Numbered from the stretch's first letter, positions 47,077-56,074 are shown. The stretch: 64,000 nt of DNA from Chryseobacterium sp. CH21 (GCF_004119445.1 NZ_QICI01000067.1:39142-103141), one strand, 5' to 3'. Numbers and translations are program-made. The notes: generated from the sequence alone by a model not told the origin.

Positions 47077-48351
47077 TCATTTTAATCTTATGGACACTGC
47101 ATTTTTATGAGCAAACAGTCCTTCTGCTTCCGCCATAAGCTCTATTGTTTTTCCTAAGTTCTGAAGACCTTCTTTTGAAAGGTGCTGGAACGTTATTTTC
47201 TTCACAAAGCTATCCAGCGACACTCCACTGTAGTTCTTTGCATATCCATTGGTAGGAAGTGTGTGATTGGTTCCGCTGGCATAATCACCTGCACTTTCAC
47301 AAGAATAGTTACCAAGGAAAACCGAGCCTGCATTCTGAACCATGGGAATATATTTTTCAAAATCTTTGATGGCCAGAATAAGGTGCTCCGGAGCATAAAG
47401 GTTGCTGAACGCAAGCGCTTCTTCCAGTGTATCAACTAAAATAAAAGAACTATTTCCCAAAGCCTTGCCTGCAAACTCATTTCTGGGTAAGTCTTTGACT
47501 TGCTGTTCAACAGCTCCTATCGTCTCTTCAAACACTTTAAGGTCTGTCGTCATAAAAACAACCTGACTGTCACTTCCGTGTTCTGCCTGTGAAAGAAGAT
47601 CTGCAGCACAAAAGTCAGGAACAGCCTGCTCATCTGCTATGACAAGAACCTCGCTCGGTCCGGCAGGCATATCAATAGCGACACCATAACGTTGTGCATA
47701 TTCTTTTCCTGCTACTACAAACTGATTTCCTGGTCCGAAAATTTTATTGACTGCAGGAATGCTTTCTGTTCCAAAAGTCATTGCTGCAACAGCCTGTGCT
47801 CCACCTGTTTTAAAGATTTCCGAAACTCCGCAAAGCTTTGCTGCATAAAGAATAGCAGGATTGATATTACCGTTTTTATCCGGAGGTGTACACAGCACAA
47901 TTTCTTTACAACCTGCCAGATTTGCAGGAACTGCAAGCATTAACACTGTGGAAAATAAAGGAGCTGTTCCTCCCGGAATATAGATCCCAACTCTTTCTAC
48001 AGCTCGGCTTTCACGCCAGCAGACTACTCCTTTTGTCGTTTCAATTTTCTGAATGTCCTGCTTTTGAGAAGCGTGAAATATTGAAATATTTTCTTTAGCC
48101 TGTTGAATAGCTTCTTTCAAGTCAGCCTTAATCCGCTTTTCTGCATCCTTAATTTCTGCATCAGAAACTTTAACGCTCTTAGTTTCTGCTTTATCAAACT
48201 TTTTGTTGAATTCTACTAAAGCTTCATCACCGTTCTTTTCAACTTCTGCGAATATTTCTGCAACCAGACCTGAAATTTCTTTCTGTTCCAAAACAGGGCG
48301 TTTTACCAAGCCTTTCCAGGTGTCTTTTGTGGGATATCTGTATATTTTCAT
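47077..48351 (-). CDS. hisD: Histidinol dehydrogenase
   Basis: A 424-residue zinc enzyme that oxidises histidinol twice with NAD+ to give histidine, the last step. Family motifs YIPGGTAPLFSTVLM, DMPAGPSEVLVIAD and LSQAEHGSDSQV (zinc and catalytic His/Glu) are present, and the C-terminal SAGDYASGTNHTLPT is intact. Second gene of the his operon. Confidence 0.96.
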   Translation of the reverse strand: MKIYRYPTKDTWKGLVKRPVLEQKEISGLVAEIFAEVEKNGDEALVEFNKKFDKAETKSVKVSDAEIKDAEKRIKADLKEAIQQAKENISIFHASQKQDIQKIETTKGVVCWRESRAVERVGIYIPGGTAPLFSTVLMLAVPANLAGCKEIVLCTPPDKNGNINPAILYAAKLCGVSEIFKTGGAQAVAAMTFGTESIPAVNKIFGPGNQFVVAGKEYAQRYGVAIDMPAGPSEVLVIADEQAVPDFCAADLLSQAEHGSDSQVVFMTTDLKVFEETIGAVEQQVKDLPRNEFAGKALGNSSFILVDTLEEALAFSNLYAPEHLILAIKDFEKYIPMVQNAGSVFLGNYSCESAGDYASGTNHTLPTNGYAKNYSGVSLDSFVKKITFQHLSKEGLQNLGKTIELMAEAEGLFAHKNAVSIRLK

Positions 48352-48369
48352 TGTACTTTCTTAATTTTT

Positions 48370-48649
48370 TTTGAATCATTAAGATTCTTTTAAGTTGTTA
48401 AGTCATATTAAGATCATAGCTGAAGCTATTTTATTGAACTGCCTGATGCCTTAATAACTCATTTTTTTATGAACGAAAAGGCGCAAGTTTTTTAAATCTT
48501 TACTTTTTTAAGACGTAAGAAAATCTTAGATTTTCAGCAAGTGTTTAAGTATAGTTTTATGATTTAAAAATGGCATTCAATTTTATCGAAGATAAAATCT
48601 TTGCGTCTTAAAACAGTATTAACTTTATTTTCATTGCGCCTTTGCGTTG
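48370..48649. repeat. Repeat-filled gap between hisG and hisD
   Basis: No gene in 323 bases. 48370-48440 is a family-B half copy (AATCATTAAG, CATAGCTGAAGCTATT). 48473-48649 is a family-A element with ends AACGAAAAGGCGCAAG and TTGCGCCTTTGCGTT, an interior GAAAATCTTAGATTTTC palindrome and ATTTTATCGAAGATAAAAT hairpin. The order B then A is the same as in the hisD-hisC gap. Confidence 0.65.
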
Positions 48650-48674
48650 AACAACATTCACAATTATCAATTTT

Positions 48675-49532
48675 CTAAATAACCATTTTATCAATTGGAA
48701 TGATTAGAATATCCTGCGCTCCATTTTCCTTCAGTTCATCAATAACATCCCAGAAGCGTTCTTCGTCAATAACAGAATGGATACTGCTCCAGCCTTCTTC
48801 TGCCAATGGAATAACTGTAGGGCTTTTCAATACAGGAAGAACTCCTGCTACTTTCTGGATTTTTTCATTAGGAACATTCATCAGAATGTATTTTGAATTT
48901 TTTGCTTTTAAAACAGACTTGATTCTGAATACGAATTTTTCAAGAATAGCTTCTTTTTCAGCCGATAATTGGGGTGTTTGAGCTAAAACAGCTTCCGATT
49001 TCAGCAATGTAACCGTTTCTCTTAATCCGTTTTTGAATAAGGTACTTCCGGAGCTGACAATATCACAGATCCCGTCTGCCAGACCAATATTAGGAGCGAT
49101 TTCTACGGAGCCGGAAATAACGTGAATGTCTGATATGATTCGTTCTTTTTCTAAAAAGTTTTTAAGGGTATTTGGGTAGGAAGTGGCAATTTTCTTACCC
49201 TGGAAATAAGAGATGTCATCGGTTTCTACTTCTTTAGGAACAGCCAGTGAAACACGGCATTTTGAAAAACCAAGCTTTTGAACGGTCGTGATATTTTTAC
49301 CTTTTTCAATCAGGAGGTTTTCACCAAGAATAGCCACGTCAACTACTCCATCTTCAAGGTATTGAGGGATGTCTGAGTTCCGAAGGTACATGATTTCCAT
49401 CGGGAAATTATCTACTGAAACTTTGAGTTGGTCTTTACCGTTGTTGACGAAGATTCCGCAGTCTTTGAGAAGCTGAAGAGATTCTTCGTAAAGCCGGCCG
49501 CTTTTTTGGATTGCAATTTTTAATTTACTCAT
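48675..49532 (-). CDS. hisG: ATP phosphoribosyltransferase
   Basis: A 285-residue long-form HisG that starts histidine synthesis by joining PRPP to ATP. The opening SKLKIAIQKSGRL, ISGSVEIAPNIGLADGICDIVSSG (PRPP loop, within) and the C-terminal ACT-like regulatory region (LMNVPNEKIQKVAGVLPVLKS, EEGWSSIHSVI) are recognised, so it should be feedback-inhibited by histidine and need no HisZ. I start it at the ATG at 49532; an in-frame TTG at 49556 adds poorly conserved residues. First structural gene after the attenuator. Confidence 0.95.
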   Translation of the reverse strand: MSKLKIAIQKSGRLYEESLQLLKDCGIFVNNGKDQLKVSVDNFPMEIMYLRNSDIPQYLEDGVVDVAILGENLLIEKGKNITTVQKLGFSKCRVSLAVPKEVETDDISYFQGKKIATSYPNTLKNFLEKERIISDIHVISGSVEIAPNIGLADGICDIVSSGSTLFKNGLRETVTLLKSEAVLAQTPQLSAEKEAILEKFVFRIKSVLKAKNSKYILMNVPNEKIQKVAGVLPVLKSPTVIPLAEEGWSSIHSVIDEERFWDVIDELKENGAQDILIIPIDKMVI

Positions 49533-49600
49533 TTTGCCTTTTTTGGGTCCGAGCAAATAAAAACTGATCTATTGAAATTTCTGAGGAGAATTCAGGAAAC

Positions 49601-49630
49601 AAAAAACCGTCTATTTACTCAGACGGTTTT
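49601..49630 (-). terminator. his attenuator terminator
   Basis: On the minus strand the stem AAAACCGTCT and AGACGGTTTT (49603-49612 and 49621-49630) encloses an 8-base loop and is followed by a U run (A's at 49601-49606 on the plus strand). It lies between the his leader peptide and hisG, about 70 bases before the hisG start, so it can cut transcription short when histidine is plentiful. Confidence 0.85.
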
Positions 49631-49674
49631 AATTATTTTTGATTTTAGCACATACTTATATCAATCAATTCCGC

Positions 49675-49725
49675 CTAACAGAGATGATGATGATAATGAT
49701 GTAATGCTAAAAATATTGGTTTCAT
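49675..49725 (-). CDS. hisL: his operon leader peptide
   Basis: A 16-residue peptide, MKPIFLALHHYHHHLC, five of whose six residues at 9-14 are His, ending TAG at 49675. A -7 box (TACATTTG) lies just upstream and the terminator just downstream, before hisG. This is the classical leader of transcription attenuation: ribosome stalling at the His codons when charged tRNA-His is scarce would favour an antiterminator fold. Short length means it is missed by size-filtered gene callers. The gene symbol is used by function, not by homology. Confidence 0.88.
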   Translation of the reverse strand: MKPIFLALHHYHHHLC

Positions 49726-49741
49726 TGTTTGAATTATGATG

Positions 49742-49749
49742 CAAATGTA
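49742..49749 (-). promoter_or_regulatory. -7 box of the his operon
   Basis: TACATTTG on the minus strand (49749-49742), 17 bases before the leader ATG. No good TTG -33 element upstream (TTC at the expected place). Confidence 0.6.
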
Positions 49750-49777
49750 GGATTTATTTTTAAAATGGAACGTTTTT

Positions 49778-50875
49778 TCAGATTAATTTTTGATAAAAAC
49801 TCATCAGCTCCTTTGCAATGGGTTCGTCATTAAACTTCTGAACAAACTCGAAACCCTTTTCCTCACGGCGTTTTCTCTCGGATTCATTTTCCCAGAGAAA
49901 TTTGAGTTTAGCCCGGATATCCTGATCATTATCAGGATTTACATAGACGGAGTCTTTTCCTCCGGCTTCCGGCAGACAGCTGGTATTGCTGGTAACAACA
50001 ACCGTTTTTGAGAAAAGCGCTTCTATCACGGGGATTCCGAAGCCTTCAAAGAAGCTTGGATAAACAAAAATATCTGCCAGTTTATAGAGACAAGCCAGCT
50101 CATCCATAGAAACTCCTTCCAGAAAAAGTACCTGCTTTTCTATTTTATTTTTTTTCAGGAAACTTTCTATTTTTTTGTAATATTTAGTCTTTCTTCCCAC
50201 TACAACGAGCGGAATTTCCGTACCGTTGATTGCTTTTACAACATTCAATAGGTTTTTGCGGTCTTCAATAGTTCCAACATTCAGTATGAACCTTTCAGGA
50301 AGCTTAAATTTCTCTTGTACAGCCTGCATCAATTCCGGAGACTGCTGTTCTTTAAAAGCATGATGGCATCCCTGATAAATAACTTCAATTTTAGTCTCAG
50401 GAACATTTAAATACTGGATAATATCTCTTTTCGTCTGCTGTGAAATAGCAATAATTTTATCAGCCGTATCAGCCGCTTTTTTAAATTTCCAAAAATGGAT
50501 TTTTCTGTCAAAAAAAGAATAATACTGTGGATATCTTACAAAGATCAGATCATGAATGGTAACGACCTTTTTAATAGGTTTTGGATCCCATTTTAAAGGA
50601 AGTTCACCGGATAATCCATGGAAAATATCAGCCCCTTGTTTTTGGGCATCTTTACCCATTTTTAGTTGACGTGACAGGTTTCCTTTTGAGGTTTCAATAA
50701 AGTGAACATTAGGGCGTTCCAGAATATCTTTTCCGCGCTCCGATTTGTTTTTATTGAGTAACAGATATTCGTTATCCGGTTCATATTCGGAAAGGATTCT
50801 TACAAGATCTCTCGAGTAATTTCCCAGACCGGATGTATTATGGAAAAACCGTTTTGCATCAAAGGCAATCTTCAT
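49778..50875 (-). CDS. Glycosyltransferase, family 4 type (GT-B)
   Basis: A 365-residue cytosolic glycosyltransferase with two Rossmann-type halves. The opening MKIAFDAKRFFHNTSGLGNYSRDL is typical of mannosyltransferase-like GT4 enzymes; the donor site is VYPSFFEGFGIPVIEAL with the EX7E glutamates. It transfers a sugar from a nucleotide donor onto a growing glycan. It overlaps the deacetylase gene start by four bases and ends the five-gene glycan operon. Sugar specificity cannot be read. Confidence 0.9.
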   Translation of the reverse strand: MKIAFDAKRFFHNTSGLGNYSRDLVRILSEYEPDNEYLLLNKNKSERGKDILERPNVHFIETSKGNLSRQLKMGKDAQKQGADIFHGLSGELPLKWDPKPIKKVVTIHDLIFVRYPQYYSFFDRKIHFWKFKKAADTADKIIAISQQTKRDIIQYLNVPETKIEVIYQGCHHAFKEQQSPELMQAVQEKFKLPERFILNVGTIEDRKNLLNVVKAINGTEIPLVVVGRKTKYYKKIESFLKKNKIEKQVLFLEGVSMDELACLYKLADIFVYPSFFEGFGIPVIEALFSKTVVVTSNTSCLPEAGGKDSVYVNPDNDQDIRAKLKFLWENESERKRREEKGFEFVQKFNDEPIAKELMSFYQKLI

Positions 50876-51648
50876 CGTTCTATCTGTTTTTGAAATTCCT
50901 GAAATGTTCCGAATGTATGTCCCTTTTCTTTCAGCCAGCCTACAAATGAATCAAATCTTTCCATCATTTCTTTCCCTGAGTTTTTTACCGTAAATCCAGG
51001 AAGTTTGAAGGCTTCATCTTTGATTTCTGCAAATTCCCACGGATGGAAATAAATGTTCAGATACTGATCTTTTTTCAAACAGTCCGAAGCCAGTTTTTTA
51101 TAGAAAAATAAAGGAAAATTATGAAAACTCAGCCAAAATAAAGGAATTCTGAAATTAGGGGAAACCGAAGCTGGTACCTGCGTTACATTTCCTTCTTTGA
51201 AATAGGTTCTGGATACTTTCAAATTATTATATCTTCCCGGCAAAAACGTAGGATTGATGGATGAGTTGTAAGAATATCCTGCTTTTTCCACTTCTTTTTC
51301 GTCTACAGGCATCATTCTCGGCATTCTTAATCCGGTAACCTTTGTGGAGAATAATTCTTCCAGTTTTTCTCTTGATTCCTTCAGGTGCTTGTCTTCAAAT
51401 TCTGAATGAAACCATGTATGAGAAGCAAGTTCATGTCCTTCATTTAATAGCCTTTCGATAAGGCACCTGCTGTTTTCTGCAAAAACTACTGTGGAAAAGA
51501 AAGTAGCTTTGGCATTATGTTTTTTAAGGATATTGAGAATTCTCTCTAATCCTGTTTGTGAAATTGAAATCTGCTTTTCAAAGGGAATTTCACCCTTATA
51601 TTCTAATGGCATATCAAATTCTTCAATATCAAAACTCAATAAAACCAT
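50872..51648 (-). CDS. Polysaccharide deacetylase family protein
   Basis: A 258-residue NodB-type (CE4) deacetylase-like protein. The metal Asp/Asp motif appears as SFDIEEFD at 5-12 and the paired His motif as GHELASHTWFHSEF around 72-84. No signal peptide, so it acts inside the cell, perhaps on lipid-linked sugar (as in undecaprenyl-linked deformylase or deacetylase steps). The operon context fits glycan maturation. It overlaps the downstream GT4 gene by four bases. Confidence 0.87.
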   Translation of the reverse strand: MVLLSFDIEEFDMPLEYKGEIPFEKQISISQTGLERILNILKKHNAKATFFSTVVFAENSRCLIERLLNEGHELASHTWFHSEFEDKHLKESREKLEELFSTKVTGLRMPRMMPVDEKEVEKAGYSYNSSINPTFLPGRYNNLKVSRTYFKEGNVTQVPASVSPNFRIPLFWLSFHNFPLFFYKKLASDCLKKDQYLNIYFHPWEFAEIKDEAFKLPGFTVKNSGKEMMERFDSFVGWLKEKGHTFGTFQEFQKQIER

Positions 51649-51649
51649 T

Positions 51650-52579
51650 CTAAAAATTTTTGTTTTTAATAATATAATTAGGTCTGTCTTTCACCTGTTT
51701 AAATATTTTACCTAAATAAATTCCCATGATTCCGAGGATGATCAACTGAAGTCCTCCGAAGAAAACAATGGTCATAATTAAGGATGCCCAACCTGAAATC
51801 TCAGTTTTGGCAATAAATGAATGAATAACATATGCTCCATATCCAATGACTGACAATGCCGAGAATAGAAATCCCAGATATGCTGCCAGGTATAGTGGTT
51901 TTACACTGAAAGCTGTGATTCCTGTAAAAGCGAAAGTAAACATCTTTTTAAGGTTATAACTGCTTTTCCCAGAGAGCCTTTCTGCTGCGGTAAAATCAAT
52001 CCCTGCTTGTTTGAAACCCATCCAACTCGTTAGTCCTCTCAAGAATAAATCATCTTCATTAAAATTTCTCATGACTTCAACAGCGCCTGCATCCAACAGT
52101 CTGAAATCTGAACCGCCCCCTTTCGTTAAATTAACATCTGATAGGCTTGATAAAAGCTTGTAAAATAAGTCTGATGTTTTTCTTTTAAAAAATGAAATCT
52201 CTTTGGGATAATTTCTAAAAGTGAAAACAACGTCATTACCTTCTTCCCATTTCCTAATCATTTCAGGAATCAGTGCGGGAGGATGTTGAAGGTCTCCGTC
52301 CATAGAAATAACTGCATTTCCATGAGCGTTGTCCATTCCAGCTTTTACAGCGGGCTGATGGCCAAAATTACGGGAAAATTCGATGAATTTTACTTCCTCA
52401 TATTGATTGGAAAGTTCTTCTAATTTTTGTTGCGTATTGTCTCGGCTGCCATCGTTTACAAATATGATTTCAAAGTCATAGTTCTTTAAACCATCAAAAA
52501 CTTCTTTAATTTTCTGATGGATCATGGCAACGTTTCCTTCTTCGTTATAAGCAGGAATGACAAAAGATATTTTCTTCAT
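51650..52579 (-). CDS. Glycosyltransferase family 2, polyprenyl-phosphate sugar transferase type
   Basis: A 309-residue GT2 enzyme with an N-terminal GT-A domain (IPAYNEEGNVAMIHQKI; donor DxD as MDGDLQHPP) and two C-terminal membrane spans (LAAYLGFLFSALSVIGYGAYV and IMTIVFFGGLQLIILGIMGIYL). That layout is the DPM1/ArnC/GtrB group, which loads a sugar onto undecaprenyl phosphate for later transfer by a membrane transferase. The multi-span GT87-like enzyme two genes upstream could be the acceptor-side partner. One base from the deacetylase gene. Confidence 0.9.
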   Translation of the reverse strand: MKKISFVIPAYNEEGNVAMIHQKIKEVFDGLKNYDFEIIFVNDGSRDNTQQKLEELSNQYEEVKFIEFSRNFGHQPAVKAGMDNAHGNAVISMDGDLQHPPALIPEMIRKWEEGNDVVFTFRNYPKEISFFKRKTSDLFYKLLSSLSDVNLTKGGGSDFRLLDAGAVEVMRNFNEDDLFLRGLTSWMGFKQAGIDFTAAERLSGKSSYNLKKMFTFAFTGITAFSVKPLYLAAYLGFLFSALSVIGYGAYVIHSFIAKTEISGWASLIMTIVFFGGLQLIILGIMGIYLGKIFKQVKDRPNYIIKNKNF

Positions 52580-52597
52580 TTCTTTGTTTCAGACTCA

Positions 52598-53332
52598 TTA
52601 ATAATCTATAATAACAGAATATCTACCAGAATGAACCGTTAGATTTTTAACAATCTGAACTTTCAGATCAAGCTCTTGACCTAAATTAGTAAAAAAGGAT
52701 TCATTAATATGTAGCATTCCATTTTTCTTCGTATTCCTATAGTCTGAGAAAAATACATAAAATAAAAATTTAATAAAGTCTATCGTATGTCCCTTTCCTA
52801 CACTATTCTTTATAATACTTTTCAAGTCTGCTATCACAGAATTATTTTCAGGAATAATATCCGCAAGAATACATCTGAATGACTGTTGACCACTCACCTT
52901 TTTTAAATATAAAATTAAATTTCTTACTTCATCAAGATCTTTATAATATTGAAGAACACTAAGCATGATTACTTTATTGATCTTCTTTTCTACTATAATC
53001 TGGTTATACCCATCATGGTCATAAGAATTATTGACACTAATACTCAGATTCTTCTGATCTTTATATTGTTCTTTACAAATTTCAATATATTTTTCAGAAA
53101 TATCAATACCATGGATGAGTTCACATTTATCTTTAAGATAATCTATCAGAAATCCCGGCCCACAGCCTAAATCTAAAATATGATCATCAGGTTGTATTGG
53201 ATATTTTTTATTCAGGGTTTTAGCAAAATAAAGAGTAGCCTGCTTCATTATAGAATCAAATCCTGTCGGATTTTTTTTCCAAAAAGATTCCCAGGTCGAT
53301 TGATTCTGATCTATTAAAGTCTTATTATCCAT
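52598..53332 (-). CDS. Class I SAM-dependent methyltransferase
   Basis: A 244-residue methyltransferase with the SAM-binding glycine motif DHILDLGCGPGFLIDYL near residues 48-64 and acidic GIDIS after it. It likely methylates a sugar or lipid intermediate of the glycan operon it lies in; no substrate evidence. It overlaps the end of the downstream gene's start by one base with the GT87-like gene (53332), pointing to coupling. Confidence 0.85.
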   Translation of the reverse strand: MDNKTLIDQNQSTWESFWKKNPTGFDSIMKQATLYFAKTLNKKYPIQPDDHILDLGCGPGFLIDYLKDKCELIHGIDISEKYIEICKEQYKDQKNLSISVNNSYDHDGYNQIIVEKKINKVIMLSVLQYYKDLDEVRNLILYLKKVSGQQSFRCILADIIPENNSVIADLKSIIKNSVGKGHTIDFIKFLFYVFFSDYRNTKKNGMLHINESFFTNLGQELDLKVQIVKNLTVHSGRYSVIIDY

Positions 53333-54516
53333 TAAGCCATTTTTATTTTTTTTACAGTACTAAATTTATCGAAAAGCAGCCTATAAGCAACGTCAAACCA
53401 TATAAAGATACACGGCACTGCTTTTAAAGCGTAAGGAATTACATATTTTTCTCGTATAGGCTTTGGAAAAAGATCTGTAGGAGATAAACTTGTAAGAATA
53501 ATGGCAAAAACTAATAATGAAATGGTATAGGGATTTTTGGGAACAAGAGTAAACCATATGGCTATTCCCATAAAGCCTAAAATATAAGTAGGTGATTCTA
53601 CATTCGTATTGAAAAGAACAAGGCAAAGAAATACATACGCCAGAATTAGAAATCTAAATGGAAAAAGTCTACACATTTTGTTTCTTAGTAATATAATAAT
53701 CAATATAATTCCTGCAAAAGCACATCCATATAATACATTAATATATATTCCTGTTGTCTTTCTTATAAATCCTAAGAATGAAAGATCAGCCATTTGATTA
53801 TTAAATTCATTGTCATGACTCTTGAAAATCAAAACGTTAAACCAATCCATATAACTTTTCATGACAAACTCAGGACTTGAAATCAACATCGGGAGACCGA
53901 AGAAAACAAGCAGGAAAGCAACAGCACTTAATATAAAAGTTATCTTTCTTTTTATAAATAGAAAAAATGCAAGTACTACAATACCATAGAGTTTGACTAA
54001 AAAACCTATAATAGCTACAAAAGCAGATTTTATAGGTTTTTGTTTTTCTATATAAGTAAAAGAAAGTAAAATCAGCCCAGTAATAGCAACATTAAATTGA
54101 AATGAAAGCAAAGCTGTCAAACATTCATGTAGTACTATCCAGGCGATGATCTTTTTATAAGTATCAGATATAGGAAGCGTAAAAATCCCATAAAGCAGTA
54201 TCAATGCATTCAACAAGTTCCATAATGTCATTCCCAGCCAGTCAGGCATGAGAGCAAAAGGAGCGATAACCACTGAGAAAAATGGTCCGTAATGATTGCT
54301 GTCAAAATATTCTGCAGGATATTGTTCATATAAAGGTTTCTCCCATCGGGTATGCCAAAAAACATATTTAAATATCAGATAATTATTATATTTTGCATGA
54401 AAATACTGTTTTAAGGCAGATACTATAGCCAATAATATGTATAAAGAAATGATAACATATTTTTGGGACAGAAAAGAAAAAATACGATGTAAAAATGATT
54501 TAAAAGGTATTACCAT
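53332..54516 (-). CDS. Multi-span membrane glycosyltransferase, GT87-like
   Basis: A 394-residue integral membrane protein with about ten spans. The N-terminal loop after the first span contains WEKPLYEQYPAEYFDSNHYGP, a GT-C type pattern (acidic and aromatic loop) of the DUF2029/GT87 family, which uses polyprenyl-phosphate sugars as donors. First gene of the glycan operon, all genes of which overlap or nearly touch. The partner GT2 enzyme two genes downstream may make its donor. Confidence 0.82.
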   Translation of the reverse strand: MVIPFKSFLHRIFSFLSQKYVIISLYILLAIVSALKQYFHAKYNNYLIFKYVFWHTRWEKPLYEQYPAEYFDSNHYGPFFSVVIAPFALMPDWLGMTLWNLLNALILLYGIFTLPISDTYKKIIAWIVLHECLTALLSFQFNVAITGLILLSFTYIEKQKPIKSAFVAIIGFLVKLYGIVVLAFFLFIKRKITFILSAVAFLLVFFGLPMLISSPEFVMKSYMDWFNVLIFKSHDNEFNNQMADLSFLGFIRKTTGIYINVLYGCAFAGIILIIILLRNKMCRLFPFRFLILAYVFLCLVLFNTNVESPTYILGFMGIAIWFTLVPKNPYTISLLVFAIILTSLSPTDLFPKPIREKYVIPYALKAVPCIFIWFDVAYRLLFDKFSTVKKIKMA

Positions 54517-54567
54517 AGAATGTTTTCGTATTGATTGACAGGCTACTTACAATAAATAATAGGCAAC

Positions 54568-55380
54568 TTAAACTGCTACATTATTATCTCTCAATGCATC
54601 ATTCAAAGATGTTTTCTTATCTGTAGATTCTTTTCTCTGACCAATGATCAGTGCACATGGAACCTGATATTCTCCAGCCGGATATTGTTTTGTATAGCTT
54701 CCGGGGATTACTACTGAACGAGCAGGAACTCTTCCTTTGATTTCAATTGGAGTATCTCCAGTAACATCAATAATCTTTGTAGAAGCTGTCAATACTACGT
54801 TTGCACCCAATACTGCTTCTTTTTCTACGTGAACTCCTTCTACAACAATACATCTTGAACCGATAAAGCAGTCATCTTCAATGATTACCGGAGCAGCCTG
54901 TAATGGTTCTAATACACCACCGATACCTACACCACCACTCAGGTGAACATTTTTACCGATCTGTGCACAGCTTCCTACTGTTGCCCAAGTATCAACCATT
55001 GTTCCGGAATCTACATAAGCACCAATGTTTACATAAGATGGCATCATAATGACTCCCGGAGCAATATAAGCTCCTTCTCTTGCCACGGCATGGGGCACAA
55101 CTCTCACTCCTTTTTCAGCATAACCTTTCTTCAAAGGCATTTTATCATGAAATTCAAACGGACCTACTTCAATAGTTTCCATTTTCTGAATCGGGAAATA
55201 CATTACTACTGCTTTCTTCACCCATTCATTTACCTGCCAGCCATTTTCTGTAGGTTCTGCAGTACGAAGTTCACCTTTATCAACTAAAGAAATAACCTCT
55301 CTAATCGCCTTTTGGCTGTCTTCATTTTGTAATAAATCTCTATTATCCCAGATATTTTCAATAGTTTGTTGTAACGACAT
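54568..55380 (-). CDS. dapD: Tetrahydrodipicolinate N-succinyltransferase
   Basis: A 270-residue left-handed beta-helix acyltransferase of the DapD family, adding succinyl to tetrahydrodipicolinate in lysine and meso-diaminopimelate synthesis. The N-terminal helical domain (IENIWDNRDLLQ, KGELRTAEPTENGW) and hexapeptide repeats (GAYIAPGVIMMPSYVNIGAY, with VDSGTMVDTWATVGSCAQIG) are clear; normal length. Single gene. Confidence 0.95.
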   Translation of the reverse strand: MSLQQTIENIWDNRDLLQNEDSQKAIREVISLVDKGELRTAEPTENGWQVNEWVKKAVVMYFPIQKMETIEVGPFEFHDKMPLKKGYAEKGVRVVPHAVAREGAYIAPGVIMMPSYVNIGAYVDSGTMVDTWATVGSCAQIGKNVHLSGGVGIGGVLEPLQAAPVIIEDDCFIGSRCIVVEGVHVEKEAVLGANVVLTASTKIIDVTGDTPIEIKGRVPARSVVIPGSYTKQYPAGEYQVPCALIIGQRKESTDKKTSLNDALRDNNVAV

Positions 55381-55462
55381 GTTTCTTATTTAAATTAGTT
55401 TGAAAAATTATACCTGCCAAAGATACAAAAAAGTTCAGCAAAACAGTTTTTAACATGATGTT

Positions 55463-56074
55463 TTAATACAGGTTCAGCATACGCTTTACCCTCTTTTTAT
55501 AGGTCTGATAGATTTCTCCGTGTTCTTTTATAAGATACTCTTCTTCAAGCCTTATCTGAATCTGTATCAAAATACTTCCCATCAGAAGAAAAAACAAAGC
55601 AATTATAGTTGGAAAAACAAGAAAAAACCCGATAAGACTGATGATCATTCCAAGGAATATAGGATTTCTTGAAAATCTGAATAATCCATGAGTGACCAGC
55701 TTAGTTTTCATTTCAATATCAATTCCAATACGCCATGAATCTTTCATCTGTATCTGGGCTATAACCACCCAGACAAATGCCGTTATCATCAATATCAATC
55801 CTGTATACTGAAAAAACGGATATTCCAGAAGTTGAATTTTAAATGCCGGAAATACAGATTCCGGGAACCACAAAAGAAGCATAACATATGCAAACAGCGC
55901 CAGTAGAATCAATTTAAAATATAATCCTACCAAAGCATAAGCTGAGCCATCTCTTGGAAGAACGTTGGGATTTTTGCCAATCTGTTTTGCTACTTTAACG
56001 CTAATTCCTAAAAAAGAAATGGTAAAAAACAACAGGAAATAGGAAGGAATAAAGAATCTAATGAAATCTGCCAT
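55463..56074 (-). CDS. Isoprenylcysteine carboxyl methyltransferase-like membrane protein
   Basis: A 203-residue protein with four to five spans. I start it at the ATG at 56074 (ADFIRFFIPSYFLLFF); an ATG 14 codons upstream (56116) adds residues without a membrane segment. The C-terminal half carries the ICMT/PEMT signature: LVTHGLFRFSRNPIFLGMI and a final EEEYLIKEHGEIYQTYKKRVKR, which bind SAM and the substrate in the family. Bacterial members methylate lipids or unknown acids; the exact substrate is unknown. Confidence 0.8.
   Translation of the reverse strand: MADFIRFFIPSYFLLFFTISFLGISVKVAKQIGKNPNVLPRDGSAYALVGLYFKLILLALFAYVMLLLWFPESVFPAFKIQLLEYPFFQYTGLILMITAFVWVVIAQIQMKDSWRIGIDIEMKTKLVTHGLFRFSRNPIFLGMIISLIGFFLVFPTIIALFFLLMGSILIQIQIRLEEEYLIKEHGEIYQTYKKRVKRMLNLY

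Noticed and set aside
49556..49560. hisG starting at TTG 49556
   Set aside because: The eight extra residues are not part of the HisG fold, and the ATG at 49532 gives the conserved SKLKIAIQKSG opening.
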